NCBI GenBank assembly: GCA_015488775.1
Contig: WFNF01000010.1
Coordinates: forward strand, 1 to 32,832
Origin: Helicobacteraceae bacterium
GTDB lineage: Bacteria > Campylobacterota > Campylobacteria > Campylobacterales > Sulfurimonadaceae
Length of the DNA stretch: 32,832 nucleotides
Direction: 5' to 3'
In this document: positions 1 to 8,792 of the stretch, piece after piece
How the letters are laid out: each line of letters opens with the position of its first letter
Numbering within the stretch: position 1 is the stretch's first letter
Program-made: the position numbers and the translations under genes
Notes under the pieces: generated by a model
The model's database searches: none
What the model was told of the DNA's origin: nothing
The model's input: only the letters and a program-made list of their open reading frames with translations

Positions 1-1
1 A

Positions 2-262
2 GTTAAAGAACTTAGCGTAAATGAAGATAAAAAATCTTACTATTTTTCATTATATAAGGGTAAAAAACCAATTATAACTTTTGATAAGAACCATAAAGAA
101 GATACTATAAAAATATATGATGATTTTATATTTTTAAATCTTGTAGGTGGAGCTGGAAAAACAAAATTTACAAACAACTTTTTAGAAAAAAAATTAGGAA
201 TTATAGCTACATCAAGAAACTATAACACTATGATAAAAATGCTTAGTTTTTTAGATATTTAA
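2..262 (+). CDS. C-terminal end of an unidentified protein (partial)
   Basis: An open frame runs from the first bases of the window to a TAA at 260-262, giving the last 86 residues of a protein whose start lies outside. The segment is lysine-rich and has no membrane segment. It contains GGAGKT near its middle, which resembles a P-loop, but the glycine needed at the first Walker A position is absent and the motif sits close to the C-terminus, so I do not call it an ATPase. No family is recognised. It lies upstream of the restriction-modification pair in the same direction, separated by 127 bases, so it could be part of the same island or an unrelated neighbour. Confidence 0.6.
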   Translation, partial: VKELSVNEDKKSYYFSLYKGKKPIITFDKNHKEDTIKIYDDFIFLNLVGGAGKTKFTNNFLEKKLGIIATSRNYNTMIKMLSFLDI

Positions 263-299
263 TAATTTAGATTTAACCTTAGCTATATTAGATATTTGA

Positions 300-305
300 T
301 ATAAT
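300..305 (+). promoter_or_regulatory. Possible -10 box upstream of the restriction-modification genes
   Basis: A perfect TATAAT in an AT-rich stretch, about 85 bases upstream of the methyltransferase start. No convincing -35 box is placed before it. A TTGACA at 328-333 is also present but lacks a good -10 at the right distance. Moderate to low support. Confidence 0.35.
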
Positions 306-389
306 TTCATTATAAAAATATTGCAAATTGACATGCTTTACACAGAAGAATAGACTCTATGATAAACTCTTTAATTATAAGGATTTATC

Positions 390-1712
390 ATGAGATTCCC
401 AAATTTATTTAGTCTAGAATATATAATGAAAGAACAAACATCCATGAATATACCAGTAACACAAAATAGCGATATAAAGACCATTGAATTATTTGCTGGT
501 GTTGGTGGTTTTAGACTAGGTCTTGAAAAGGCAAACAGTAAAAAAAATAATTTTAATATTGTCTGGAGCAATCAGTGGGAACCCTCCACTAAAATTCAGC
601 ATGCTTCTCAAATATATGAAAAGCAGTTTGGATCTTTTAACCACTCAAATCAAGATATTTCAAAAGTAAAAGTTAGTGATATACCAGATCACGATATGCT
701 TGTTGGTGGATTTCCATGTCAAGACTATTCAGTAGCAAGTACACTAAAAAATTCTCATGGGATTAATGGTAAAAAAGGTGTTTTATGGTGGGAAATATAT
801 AGAATACTAGAAGAAAAAAATGATAAAGCTCCAAAATACATATTACTAGAAAATGTCGATAGATTATTAAAATCACCTGCTAGTCAAAGAGGTAGAGATT
901 TTGCAATAATTTTATCCTCACTAAATTCTCTTGGATATGCAGTAGAGTGGAGAGTTATAAATGCTAGTGAATATGGTATGCCACAAAGAAGAAGAAGAGT
1001 ATTTATTTTTGCTTCAAAAAAAGATACAAATTTTTATAATAATTTAAAAAATAATTCTGTTGTTAAAAATCTAGATAAAGAAGGTATATTTGCAAAAACT
1101 TTTCCTATTAAAAGTATAGATGAAACAAAAATCATTACAAATAATTTAAGTGATGACTTAGTAGATATCACAAATAATTTTAATAAAGAAACTCCTAAAA
1201 ATAATGCTTTTTTAGAAACAGGTTATATGATAGATGGTATTTACTATAGTTCTAAAATAGAAGTTGATTATGATGGTCAATATTCTGTATTGGGAGATTT
1301 TTTAGAAGATGAAAAAAATGTTGCAAAAGAGTTTTATATAAATGATGATGAGTTAGAAAAATGGAAGTATCAAAAAGGCAAAAAATCAATTGAGAGGGTA
1401 CACAAAACTACTGGACATAAATATACATTTTCAGAAGGTTCAATGGGATTCCCTGATTGTATAAATAAGCCATCTCGTACTATTATAACTGGTGAGGGTG
1501 GAGCAAGTGCATCTAGATTTAAGCATGTTGTTCAAATAAATGGAAAATATAGACGACTAACTCCAATTGAACTAGAACGGTTAAATATGTTCCCTGATAA
1601 ACATACAGAAGGAGTAACTGATACAAAACGAGCCTTTTTAATGGGAAACGCCTTAGTAGTAGGGATAGTAGAGAGATTAGGAAATACTATTTTAAAAGAG
1701 GTAGAACCATGA
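390..1712 (+). CDS. Type II C5-cytosine DNA methyltransferase (Sau3AI-type, probably GATC)
   Basis: Transfers a methyl group from S-adenosylmethionine to C5 of cytosine and so protects host DNA from the adjacent nuclease. The conserved motifs appear in order: motif I FAGVGG (about residues 35-40), motif IV GGFPCQ with catalytic Cys110, motif VI ENV at 154-156, motif VIII QRRRR at 199-203, then a roughly 150-residue variable target-recognition region, motif IX RTIITGEGG and motif X MGNAL near the C-terminus. At 440 residues it is slightly long for the family. The start at 390 is preferred because AAGGA lies 6 bases upstream; the later ATGs at 426 and 444 have no such site, although motif I begins only at residue 35. 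The endonuclease gene overlaps its stop by ATGA. GATC specificity is inferred from the partner. Confidence 0.93.
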   Translation: MRFPNLFSLEYIMKEQTSMNIPVTQNSDIKTIELFAGVGGFRLGLEKANSKKNNFNIVWSNQWEPSTKIQHASQIYEKQFGSFNHSNQDISKVKVSDIPDHDMLVGGFPCQDYSVASTLKNSHGINGKKGVLWWEIYRILEEKNDKAPKYILLENVDRLLKSPASQRGRDFAIILSSLNSLGYAVEWRVINASEYGMPQRRRRVFIFASKKDTNFYNNLKNNSVVKNLDKEGIFAKTFPIKSIDETKIITNNLSDDLVDITNNFNKETPKNNAFLETGYMIDGIYYSSKIEVDYDGQYSVLGDFLEDEKNVAKEFYINDDELEKWKYQKGKKSIERVHKTTGHKYTFSEGSMGFPDCINKPSRTIITGEGGASASRFKHVVQINGKYRRLTPIELERLNMFPDKHTEGVTDTKRAFLMGNALVVGIVERLGNTILKEVEP

Positions 1713-3145
1713 GTTTACTTGAAAATTATGACAATACAGATATAGACTCAATTGTTAAATATGCAAATAAGTTAGTTGGAAAAACAATTGACAACATTCT
1801 TACAACCTCCCCTTATGAAATAAATTTTAAATTAAAAGACAAAGGAAATATAGGAAAAATTATTGAAAAGCATTGGTTTGATATTGAACCAAATAATTCT
1901 CCTGAACCTGACTTTGATAAAGCAGGAATAGAGCTTAAGATAATACCTTTAGTCCAACAAAAAACAAAAATTACAGTTAAAGAAAGAACAAAAGTTTGTA
2001 GTATAGATTATAGAAAACTTGTACAAGAAACATGGAATAAATCTCACGCCAAAGAAAAGCTCAATAAAGTTTTATTTATCTACTTTTTATATGATAAAGA
2101 CAATATAGTAAATTCAAAAATAAAAAAAGTTGACTTATGGGAACTAACTCAAGGAAATAATGAATTTATAATTAAACATGATTGGTTAAATGTACAAAAA
2201 AAAGTAAAAGATGGTTATGCTCATGAACTAAGTGAAAGTTTATCTAAAATATTAGCTGCAAGTACAAGCGGAAGTGGTGGAAAAGATAAAAATGGTAAGT
2301 TAAAAGACTTAGTTCCTCAACCAGTACAAACGTATAGTGATGAAGCTAAAAAAAGAGCTTTTTCTTTAAAGCAGTCATTTACAAATCAACGTTGGAATGA
2401 ACTTAATGAAAAAGTAAAATACGAGTCAATAATTGATTCTTTACAAATTAATGATTTTAAAAAATTTGAAAATATCATTTTAAATAAAATAAATAGCTAT
2501 CAAGGTAAATCTATTGAAGAACTTTCAAGTATTTTTTCACTTAATATCAATAGTAGAAGTAAAAATCAAATTGCAACTATAATTAAAAAGTCTATTGGCT
2601 TTAAAAGTGTTAACTCAAATATTAAAGAGTTTGAACAATTGGGGATTATTATTAAAACTATGCCAATCAAAACTACAGACAAATATCCTTTTGAAGCTAT
2701 CTCTTTTCCAACTATGAAACTTCAAGAGTTCATACTAGAACAATGGGAAGAATCAACATTTAAAGAGTACCTAAATAAAATTTTATTTATTCCAGTTTAT
2801 TCAATTAAAAAAGATTCTACATTAGATGAAAAAATATTAGGTAAAGCTTTTTTTTGGTCACCATCGACTAAAGAGGAACAAAATATAAAAAAAGAGTGGG
2901 AACAATATCAAGATGAAGTTATTAATGGTTATTGTAAAACAAATAAAGTTCCAGTAAAGTCAAAAAAAGGCTATAAAGAAGTTAGCAGTTTATCAAAAGA
3001 GTCTAAAACATCTAAAATACATATGAGACCACATGGAAGAGATTCAGATGATAGAGATACAGATGCTCTTGGAAATAGTATAGTTAAACAATGTTTTTGG
3101 TTTAACAAAGAGTTCTTACAACAATTACTTCTAGAAAATAGTTAA
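1709..3145 (+). CDS. Type II restriction endonuclease, Sau3AI/MutH family
   Basis: Predicted to cut unmethylated DNA, most likely before GATC as Sau3AI does. Two MutH-like domains are visible. The first carries PDF...GIELK, which aligns with the MutH active site and gives the triad Asp68, Glu75, Lys77 with the right 7+2 spacing. The second repeats the pattern around residues 307-316 (EFEQLGIIIK), but the triad positions are Glu307, Ile314 and Lys316, so it should be catalytically dead and have an allosteric or DNA-binding role, as known for Sau3AI. Each domain also has an LNK-(V/I)-LFI strand about 40-45 residues later. The 478-residue length is close to Sau3AI. The start overlaps the methyltransferase stop (ATGA), with GAGG upstream, suggesting coupled translation. 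Its 3' end overlaps the convergent glutaminase gene by 4 bases. Confidence 0.88.
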   Translation: MSLLENYDNTDIDSIVKYANKLVGKTIDNILTTSPYEINFKLKDKGNIGKIIEKHWFDIEPNNSPEPDFDKAGIELKIIPLVQQKTKITVKERTKVCSIDYRKLVQETWNKSHAKEKLNKVLFIYFLYDKDNIVNSKIKKVDLWELTQGNNEFIIKHDWLNVQKKVKDGYAHELSESLSKILAASTSGSGGKDKNGKLKDLVPQPVQTYSDEAKKRAFSLKQSFTNQRWNELNEKVKYESIIDSLQINDFKKFENIILNKINSYQGKSIEELSSIFSLNINSRSKNQIATIIKKSIGFKSVNSNIKEFEQLGIIIKTMPIKTTDKYPFEAISFPTMKLQEFILEQWEESTFKEYLNKILFIPVYSIKKDSTLDEKILGKAFFWSPSTKEEQNIKKEWEQYQDEVINGYCKTNKVPVKSKKGYKEVSSLSKESKTSKIHMRPHGRDSDDRDTDALGNSIVKQCFWFNKEFLQQLLLENS

Positions 3146-4065
3146 AATATACTCAAACCAGTTTTTGTAGTAAAAAGTTCTAAGGCTTTTGTGCCTATGA
3201 GTGAGTTTCCTTGTTTGTTTAACTTGGGGCTATATACACATATGCCCATTTTATCTGGTACGACTGCAACTATGCCCCCACCTACTCCACTTTTTCCAGG
3301 TAAGCCAACATTAAAAGCAAATTCACCACTTGCATCGTAGTGACCACAAGTAATCATTAAAGCATTTATTCTTTTTGCTCTTTGCTCACTTGTTGCTTTA
3401 AAACCACTTATTGGATCAAATCCGTCATTTGCTAAGTAAAGTACACTTCTTGAAAGCTCTTTTGTAGTCATTTTAATGGCGCACATCTTAAAATATGTTT
3501 CAAGTACAGTTCTAGGATCGTGAGAAAGGTTTCCAAAACTTTTCATCAATGATGCTAAGGCTAAGTTTCTATAACCACTATGTATCTCTGACTCAGCTAT
3601 TATTTGATCATAACTTATATTTTTATTGTCTGAGAGTTTTTTTATAAAAGATAGTATCTCATTAAAAGTTATATCTGTATCTTTAAAGTTAGAGATTAGC
3701 GCATCCATAACAACTATTGCACCAGCATTTATAAAAGGGTTTCTTGGTATACCATTTTCATACTCAAGTTGAGCTAGAGAGTTATAAGGGTCACCACTTG
3801 GCTCAACCCCTAAGCGTTTATAAATCTTTTTTGAGTAAGTTTCTAAAGCAAGTGTAAAAGAAAATATTTTAGAGATACTTTGTATGGAAAATTTTAAATC
3901 ATCACTTCCTACACTATAATAAGAACCATCCATAAGGGTTAATGACATAGCAAAATCATCAGCTTTTACATCTTTTAAAGCAGGTATATAAGATGCAACC
4001 TCACCTTTAGTATATAAAGAACTTATCTCAGACTGTATCTCTTTAAGTATCTTTATATAATCCAT
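3142..4065 (-). CDS. glsA: Glutaminase (serine-dependent, GlsA family)
   Basis: Hydrolyses L-glutamine to glutamate and ammonia in the cytoplasm. The family belongs to the serine beta-lactamase fold, and the expected S-x-x-K motif is seen as Ser63-Ile-Ser-Lys66. Also visible are the family signatures PFINAGAI (about residues 110-117) and GLPGKSGVGGGI in the C-terminal third. The length of 307 residues is normal. There is no signal peptide. It is the last gene of a run mgtE - CNNM protein - glsA, with only 3 bases between it and the preceding gene, so it is probably co-transcribed from the mgtE promoter. A GAGAG stretch lies just upstream of the ATG. The 3' end overlaps the restriction gene convergently. 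Confidence 0.93.
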   Translation of the reverse strand: MDYIKILKEIQSEISSLYTKGEVASYIPALKDVKADDFAMSLTLMDGSYYSVGSDDLKFSIQSISKIFSFTLALETYSKKIYKRLGVEPSGDPYNSLAQLEYENGIPRNPFINAGAIVVMDALISNFKDTDITFNEILSFIKKLSDNKNISYDQIIAESEIHSGYRNLALASLMKSFGNLSHDPRTVLETYFKMCAIKMTTKELSRSVLYLANDGFDPISGFKATSEQRAKRINALMITCGHYDASGEFAFNVGLPGKSGVGGGIVAVVPDKMGICVYSPKLNKQGNSLIGTKALELFTTKTGLSIF

Positions 4066-4068
4066 ATA

Positions 4069-5097
4069 TTACTCTCTTCTTTTTGATTTCATTTTTTGTT
4101 TTGCAAACTCTCTCATATCTTCAACACTATCACTCTCATCCATTATCTCTACACCTAAAATGGTTTCAACACAATCTTCTAAAGTAACTATACCCTCAGT
4201 CTGATCATAAGAGTCTACGACTGAGCACATATGTTCTTTCTTCTTAATAAATAGATTTAAAGCTTTTGAAACGGGAACATTTTCATTTAAAGTAAAAACT
4301 TCATACGATATATCTTTTAAAACCCTAGTATCATCTTTCAAAGCATTTTTAAAAAGTCTTTTTGTAAGAACTATACCTGTTATATTATCTATAGAACCAT
4401 CAAAGATTGGGATTCTTGAAAATTGAAAAAGTCTTTTATCTTCAACTGCTTCTTTTACAGACATATTTTCATCTAATGCAAAAACAACAGAGCGAGGTGT
4501 TAAAATATCTTTAATCTTTTTATCGCGTAAAAGCAAAACATTTTCTATAACATCACTCTCCTGTTCATCTAAAATCCCCTCATCTTCGCTCATTAAAGTG
4601 CTCTCTAAAAGTTCAGCCTTGCTTAAAGAGTTAAGACCATCTTTATCATTGGAGATTCTATTTGTAATAAAAAGTGTAATAATAATTATAGGGTAAGTAA
4701 TCCATATAAAGAATTGAATAAAATACCCAGCAAGTGGAGCTAATTCTTTATAATAAGCTGCTCCAATAGTTTTAGGAATAATTTCAGATAAAAATAAAAC
4801 TGCAAAAGTTAAAACAACAGATACTAAAAAAACGACATCTGAACCAAAAACAACAGCAGCCTGAGCACCAACGCCCGCTGCACCTAAAGTGTTGGCAATG
4901 GTATTTAAAATTAAAATACTTGCTATAGATTTATTTATATTTTCTTTATGATAACGTAAAAGTTTCCCAGCTTTTGGGTTACTTTTTTCTAAAACAGAGA
5001 TGTAAGACATATTGAGTGACAGTAAAACAGACTCTAAAATAGAGCATAAAAATGATATCCCGATAGCTAGGGAAAAGTAGAGAATCAGAAGATCCAT
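4069..5097 (-). CDS. CNNM/CorC-HlyC family membrane protein with CBS pair
   Basis: A DUF21 (CNNM) transmembrane domain fills about residues 1-170: the N-terminal helix is followed by several hydrophobic segments and a short ESVLLSLN motif typical of the family. A pair of CBS domains follows (about 195-315), including PRSVVFAL and a C-terminal TLEDCVETILGVEI signature. Family members are linked to magnesium or divalent-cation export and homeostasis, or are poorly characterised. At 342 residues the protein ends shortly after the CBS pair and lacks the C-terminal CorC_HlyC domain of many homologues. It lies between mgtE (16-base gap) and glsA (3-base gap). Pairing with MgtE supports a role in cation balance, but that is inference. 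Confidence 0.87.
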   Translation of the reverse strand: MDLLILYFSLAIGISFLCSILESVLLSLNMSYISVLEKSNPKAGKLLRYHKENINKSIASILILNTIANTLGAAGVGAQAAVVFGSDVVFLVSVVLTFAVLFLSEIIPKTIGAAYYKELAPLAGYFIQFFIWITYPIIIITLFITNRISNDKDGLNSLSKAELLESTLMSEDEGILDEQESDVIENVLLLRDKKIKDILTPRSVVFALDENMSVKEAVEDKRLFQFSRIPIFDGSIDNITGIVLTKRLFKNALKDDTRVLKDISYEVFTLNENVPVSKALNLFIKKKEHMCSVVDSYDQTEGIVTLEDCVETILGVEIMDESDSVEDMREFAKQKMKSKRRE

Positions 5098-5113
5098 ATA
5101 TTTGTAAATATCC

Positions 5114-6442
5114 TTAAAGTAAAATGATGGTTGCTAGACCTAAAAAACTAAAAAATCCAACAATATCGGTAATAGTAGTTAAAATAACTGTACTGCCAAT
5201 AGCTGGATCTATTTGTAATCTTTTTAAAGCCAGGGGTATAAAAGCCCCAAAAAAGCCAGCTGAAACAAGGTTCACTAACATAGAAATGGCGATAACCACT
5301 CCAAGCATCCCTTGTTCAAACCATAATGACGCTATGATACCCATAATAAGTGCAAAAATCAAGCCATTACCTACTGAAATGATAAACTCTTTTTTTATAG
5401 CACGATATGCATCATTTGTACTAATCTCACCCAAGGCTATTTGTCTTACAACAACAGTTAAACTTTGAGTACCAGCATTTCCACCCATAGAGGCAACTAT
5501 AGGCATTAATACAGCTAATGCAACCAAAGAGTGTATAGAGTTTTCAAACAAACCAATAACTAAAGATGCTAAAATTGCCGTAATTAAGTTAACACTCAAC
5601 CAAAGAGCTCTTTTTTTACCAGCATTTAAAATGCTATTATCCTCCTCAGCGTCATCATCAACACCAGCTAGATTATACATCTGCTCAGTTGCTCTTTCAT
5701 TAATAATATCTATCACATCATCACTTGTAATACGACCAAGAAGAACACCCTTTGAATCCACTAAGGGTATAGAGTTTAAGTCTAACTCCTCAATAGTATG
5801 AACGACCCCGTGTATCTCATCTGTAGCCTTAGCAATAACAGGTTCAAAATTTTCTTTATGATTTTCAATAATATCTTTAAAAGGTTTTTCAAAGTCAAAT
5901 ATTAAAAGATCATCAAGACCAACTACATACTTCAATCTTCTTTTTTGATCAGTAATAAAAAGATTTTGAATATTTTCTAACTCACCCAACTCTCTTAAAG
6001 TAGCAAATCTTTTTATTGCGTCATGCACTTTTTCATCCTCAACAGCTGAAAAAACTTCCAACTGCATATATGCACCTGCTTGATCTTCATTATACTGCTT
6101 AAGATGTAAGATTTCTGCTTTATCACTATCATCAAGTGTATCAAAAACAGCCTCTGCCACATCAGAGTCAACCTCTTCAAGCTCTTGCATAAAGTCAGTT
6201 TGATCATCACTCTCAAGTTCACTAACTGCTACTCTAAGTTCATCAACACTTTTAGAGCTAACTATATCACCAAAAAATCTATCAGGAAGTTCTAGTGCAA
6301 CATCTCCTAAAATTTCATTTGGAAGTTTTTTAACATACTGATCAAACTCGTCTTGTTTTAAATCTTGTAGTAGTGAAGCTATTTGAGAGGGGTGTAGCTC
6401 ATAATTTTCAATATCTTCTAAGTATGAATCTAGTTCACTCAT
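5114..6442 (-). CDS. mgtE: Magnesium transporter MgtE
   Basis: Mg2+-gated Mg2+ channel of the inner membrane. Domain order is standard: an acidic N-terminal superhelical MgtE_N domain (about residues 20-125), a CBS pair (about 130-255), a plug helix, and five transmembrane helices (about 275-442). The pore region carries PIVASMGGNAGTQS; the family more often has Asn-Gln where this has Thr-Gln. The C-terminal TTITDIVGFF includes the Asp that lines the pore in characterised MgtE. The length of 442 residues is normal. The ATG is preceded by AAGG. A TATAAT box overlapping the stop of the upstream GGDEF gene probably drives this gene and the two downstream ones (CNNM protein and glsA). Confidence 0.95.
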   Translation of the reverse strand: MSELDSYLEDIENYELHPSQIASLLQDLKQDEFDQYVKKLPNEILGDVALELPDRFFGDIVSSKSVDELRVAVSELESDDQTDFMQELEEVDSDVAEAVFDTLDDSDKAEILHLKQYNEDQAGAYMQLEVFSAVEDEKVHDAIKRFATLRELGELENIQNLFITDQKRRLKYVVGLDDLLIFDFEKPFKDIIENHKENFEPVIAKATDEIHGVVHTIEELDLNSIPLVDSKGVLLGRITSDDVIDIINERATEQMYNLAGVDDDAEEDNSILNAGKKRALWLSVNLITAILASLVIGLFENSIHSLVALAVLMPIVASMGGNAGTQSLTVVVRQIALGEISTNDAYRAIKKEFIISVGNGLIFALIMGIIASLWFEQGMLGVVIAISMLVNLVSAGFFGAFIPLALKRLQIDPAIGSTVILTTITDIVGFFSFLGLATIILL

Positions 6443-6465
6443 AACTACACCTTAATTTTTTTGCA

Positions 6466-6471
6466 ATTATA
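6466..6471 (-). promoter_or_regulatory. -10 box for the mgtE operon
   Basis: TATAAT on the minus strand, in the context GTATAATTGC, about 24 bases before the mgtE ATG. It overlaps the stop codon of the upstream diguanylate cyclase gene, so the mgtE operon appears to have its own start point even though the genes lie only 24 bases apart. Confidence 0.55.
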
Positions 6472-8746
6472 CATCTAAAAGATCAAACTTACTAGGCTTA
6501 GAGTAAATATAACCTTGTATAACATCAACATCCCAATCTTTTAAAACTTTAAGTGTGTTTTCATCCTCTACACCCTCTGCAACTACAGTAACCTCTAAAA
6601 GTTTAGCCAATGATACGATAAAGAAGCATATATCTCTATCCTTTTTAGATTTTAATATTTTATCTATAAAAGATTTATCAATTTTTAATTCATCAAAATG
6701 AAATCTTGATAGGTAATCTAAAGAGGAGTAACCTGTACCAAAATCATCTATAGATATTTTAAAACCCCTATATCTAAGGTTATTTATAACATTTAAAATA
6801 TAATTAGTATTTTTTATTAACATACTTTCTGTAATCTCTAAGGTAAAAGCACTCATAACAATAGCATTTTCATTGATGAGTTCTTGAATACTAGATATAA
6901 AAAGTTCATCTTCTAAACTAATTGCACTCAAGTTTATAGATATTCTAAATGGAGTTTTATAGATATCAAAAAATGTTTTAGCATTTTCTAAAGCCTCTAA
7001 AAATATATATCTATCAAGAGTTTTACTCAAGCCAAGTTTAACGATATATGGTAAAAATTGATTGGAAGTGAGAAAACCTTTTTTTGGATGATTCCATCTA
7101 ACAAGAGCCTCATATCCACTAATAAATCTGCCATCTACATCATACTGAGTTTGGTAGTAAAGTTCAAACTCTTTATTTTCAAAAGCTTCTTGAATGTCAC
7201 ACTTCATATTTATTGTTTCATTTACCTCATCTTGAATCTCATCTTTGTAATAATAATAGTTATTTTTTCCATCTTCTTTTGCTTTATACATAGCACTATC
7301 TGCATGTTTTACTAACTCATCAGCGCTATTTCCATGATCTGGCATCAATGCTATACCAACACTAACTCCAATTTGATGATTTATACTATCAATCTCAAAA
7401 GGTTTATTTATATCTAAAATCAATTTTGAGGTGATTTTATCTAGGTCATGTAAGGTTGTATCTATACTAGAATGAAATAACACAACAAATTCATCCCCAC
7501 CAAAGCGACTTATATAAGCAATATCTCCAATACTTTTTTTAATACGCTTAGATAAAAATTTTAAAACAGCATCACCATGAGTATGCCCCATAGAATCATT
7601 AATAATTTTAAAATTATCTAAATCAAGAAACAAAAGTGCACTTTTTCTTTTATATTTTTTACATAACAGCAATTCATCTGTAATAGTTTTCACACACATA
7701 TATCTATTTTGTAAAGATGTTAATGTATCATAATAGGCAAGTTGGTTTATAACTTCTATATCATTTTTCTCTTGACTTATATCTCTATCCATACCTCTAT
7801 AGCCTAAAAACTCACCATTTTCATCATAAAAAGGCTTACCATTTGTAAGAAAATACTTTACCTTTCCATCTTTTGTTAAATTTTGATTTTCAAGATTTAC
7901 TATATCTTTTTTTGACTCAAGTATCTCAGAAAACATATCACTAACTCTTGTAGCCTCTTTTTTATCCATAAATTCAAATGGACTCTTACCTAGTACTTCA
8001 TAAACTTCATAACCTAAGATATCTTTTATCTGCTTTGAGCAGTATCTGTAAATACCAAATTTATCTATCTCCCAGTACCAATTATCTGTACTCTCTATAA
8101 TAAGTTGTATATGTGTTTTATACTTGTTTTCATTTATTAACCTTTTTTTCTCACCAAGCAATATATAAATATATAAAATAATTATAAGTAAAATTATAAA
8201 TACAAACATACTAAGTGCAGCGTAATAAAAAGCATTATAAAAAGAACTAAAAGATTGTTTTACAACTAAACCCCAAGAAGTACCTTTAATAGCTTGATAA
8301 AGGGCAAAAATCTTTTTTCCATTATTATCTTTATAGACCAAACTTCCACTTTTACCATCTAAAGAAAGTTTAACTGCTTCATCATTATAAAGCATATTTT
8401 CATCTACTGTGGATGTTAAGATTATGATTTTATAATCTACCCTATTTGCTAAGATAAAATTAGTTTGTGTTGAGGTGTAATCCACATTTTTAAATGCTTG
8501 ATCAATTTGTGAGATACTTGCATCACTACTTGAGTAATTAAAATCATGCTCTAACGAGTATTTTTTATCAAATATAGCAACGGCAGATATAAGCTTAGCA
8601 CTTATATCTATTTTTTGTTTCATTATCTCTTTTTTTTCATCTATAGATATATTTAAAAGAGTATATCCTATAACAAGAAGTGCCAATACAATGGGAAATA
8701 TAACTTTTAATACTAATGTGATTATATTATAATTTATAGCTTTCAT
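6467..8746 (-). CDS. Membrane sensor with Cache-like, PAS, GGDEF and EAL domains
   Basis: Predicted to make and/or break cyclic di-GMP in response to a periplasmic signal. An N-terminal transmembrane helix (about residues 10-31) and a second at 174-197 bracket a periplasmic region of about 140 residues that ends in a Cache-like strand (GTSWGLVV). A PAS domain with a PAC tail follows (about 210-325), then GGDEF at 416-420 and EAL at 546-548. The cyclase site is intact. The phosphodiesterase also looks intact: EALVRW, ITES with Glu640, DDFGTGYSS at 667-675, and VAEGVE. The inhibitory RxxD site before GGDEF is missing (GDIA at that position), so product inhibition at that site is not expected. 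There is no Shine-Dalgarno before the ATG; a TATAAT lies only 8 bases upstream. Monocistronic. Confidence 0.92.
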   Translation of the reverse strand: MKAINYNIITLVLKVIFPIVLALLVIGYTLLNISIDEKKEIMKQKIDISAKLISAVAIFDKKYSLEHDFNYSSSDASISQIDQAFKNVDYTSTQTNFILANRVDYKIIILTSTVDENMLYNDEAVKLSLDGKSGSLVYKDNNGKKIFALYQAIKGTSWGLVVKQSFSSFYNAFYYAALSMFVFIILLIIILYIYILLGEKKRLINENKYKTHIQLIIESTDNWYWEIDKFGIYRYCSKQIKDILGYEVYEVLGKSPFEFMDKKEATRVSDMFSEILESKKDIVNLENQNLTKDGKVKYFLTNGKPFYDENGEFLGYRGMDRDISQEKNDIEVINQLAYYDTLTSLQNRYMCVKTITDELLLCKKYKRKSALLFLDLDNFKIINDSMGHTHGDAVLKFLSKRIKKSIGDIAYISRFGGDEFVVLFHSSIDTTLHDLDKITSKLILDINKPFEIDSINHQIGVSVGIALMPDHGNSADELVKHADSAMYKAKEDGKNNYYYYKDEIQDEVNETINMKCDIQEAFENKEFELYYQTQYDVDGRFISGYEALVRWNHPKKGFLTSNQFLPYIVKLGLSKTLDRYIFLEALENAKTFFDIYKTPFRISINLSAISLEDELFISSIQELINENAIVMSAFTLEITESMLIKNTNYILNVINNLRYRGFKISIDDFGTGYSSLDYLSRFHFDELKIDKSFIDKILKSKKDRDICFFIVSLAKLLEVTVVAEGVEDENTLKVLKDWDVDVIQGYIYSKPSKFDLLDV

Positions 8747-8754
8747 ATAATTTC

Positions 8755-8760
8755 ATTATA
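8755..8760 (-). promoter_or_regulatory. -10 box very close to the GGDEF/EAL gene start
   Basis: TATAAT on the minus strand whose downstream edge lies 8 bases before the ATG at 8746. A start point 6-8 bases downstream of the box would fall at or just before the ATG, implying a leaderless or nearly leaderless mRNA. No ribosome-binding site is seen. Confidence 0.45.
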
Positions 8761-8792
8761 CATTTTATATCATAAAATGAAACTTTAAACCT

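Noticed and set aside
142-180. GGAGKT stretch resembling a Walker A motif in the partial first gene
   Set aside because: The first Gly of GxxxxGK(T/S) is missing (Leu there) and the stretch lies about 40 residues from the C-terminus, where a P-loop would not be expected.
328-363. TTGACA with TATGAT as a promoter for the methyltransferase
   Set aside because: The spacing of 24 bases is far from the usual 17, and TAGACT at the right spacing is a poor -10 box.
5124-5468. Plus-strand 114-codon frame
   Set aside because: It lies entirely antisense to the conserved transmembrane part of mgtE and shows no family resemblance.
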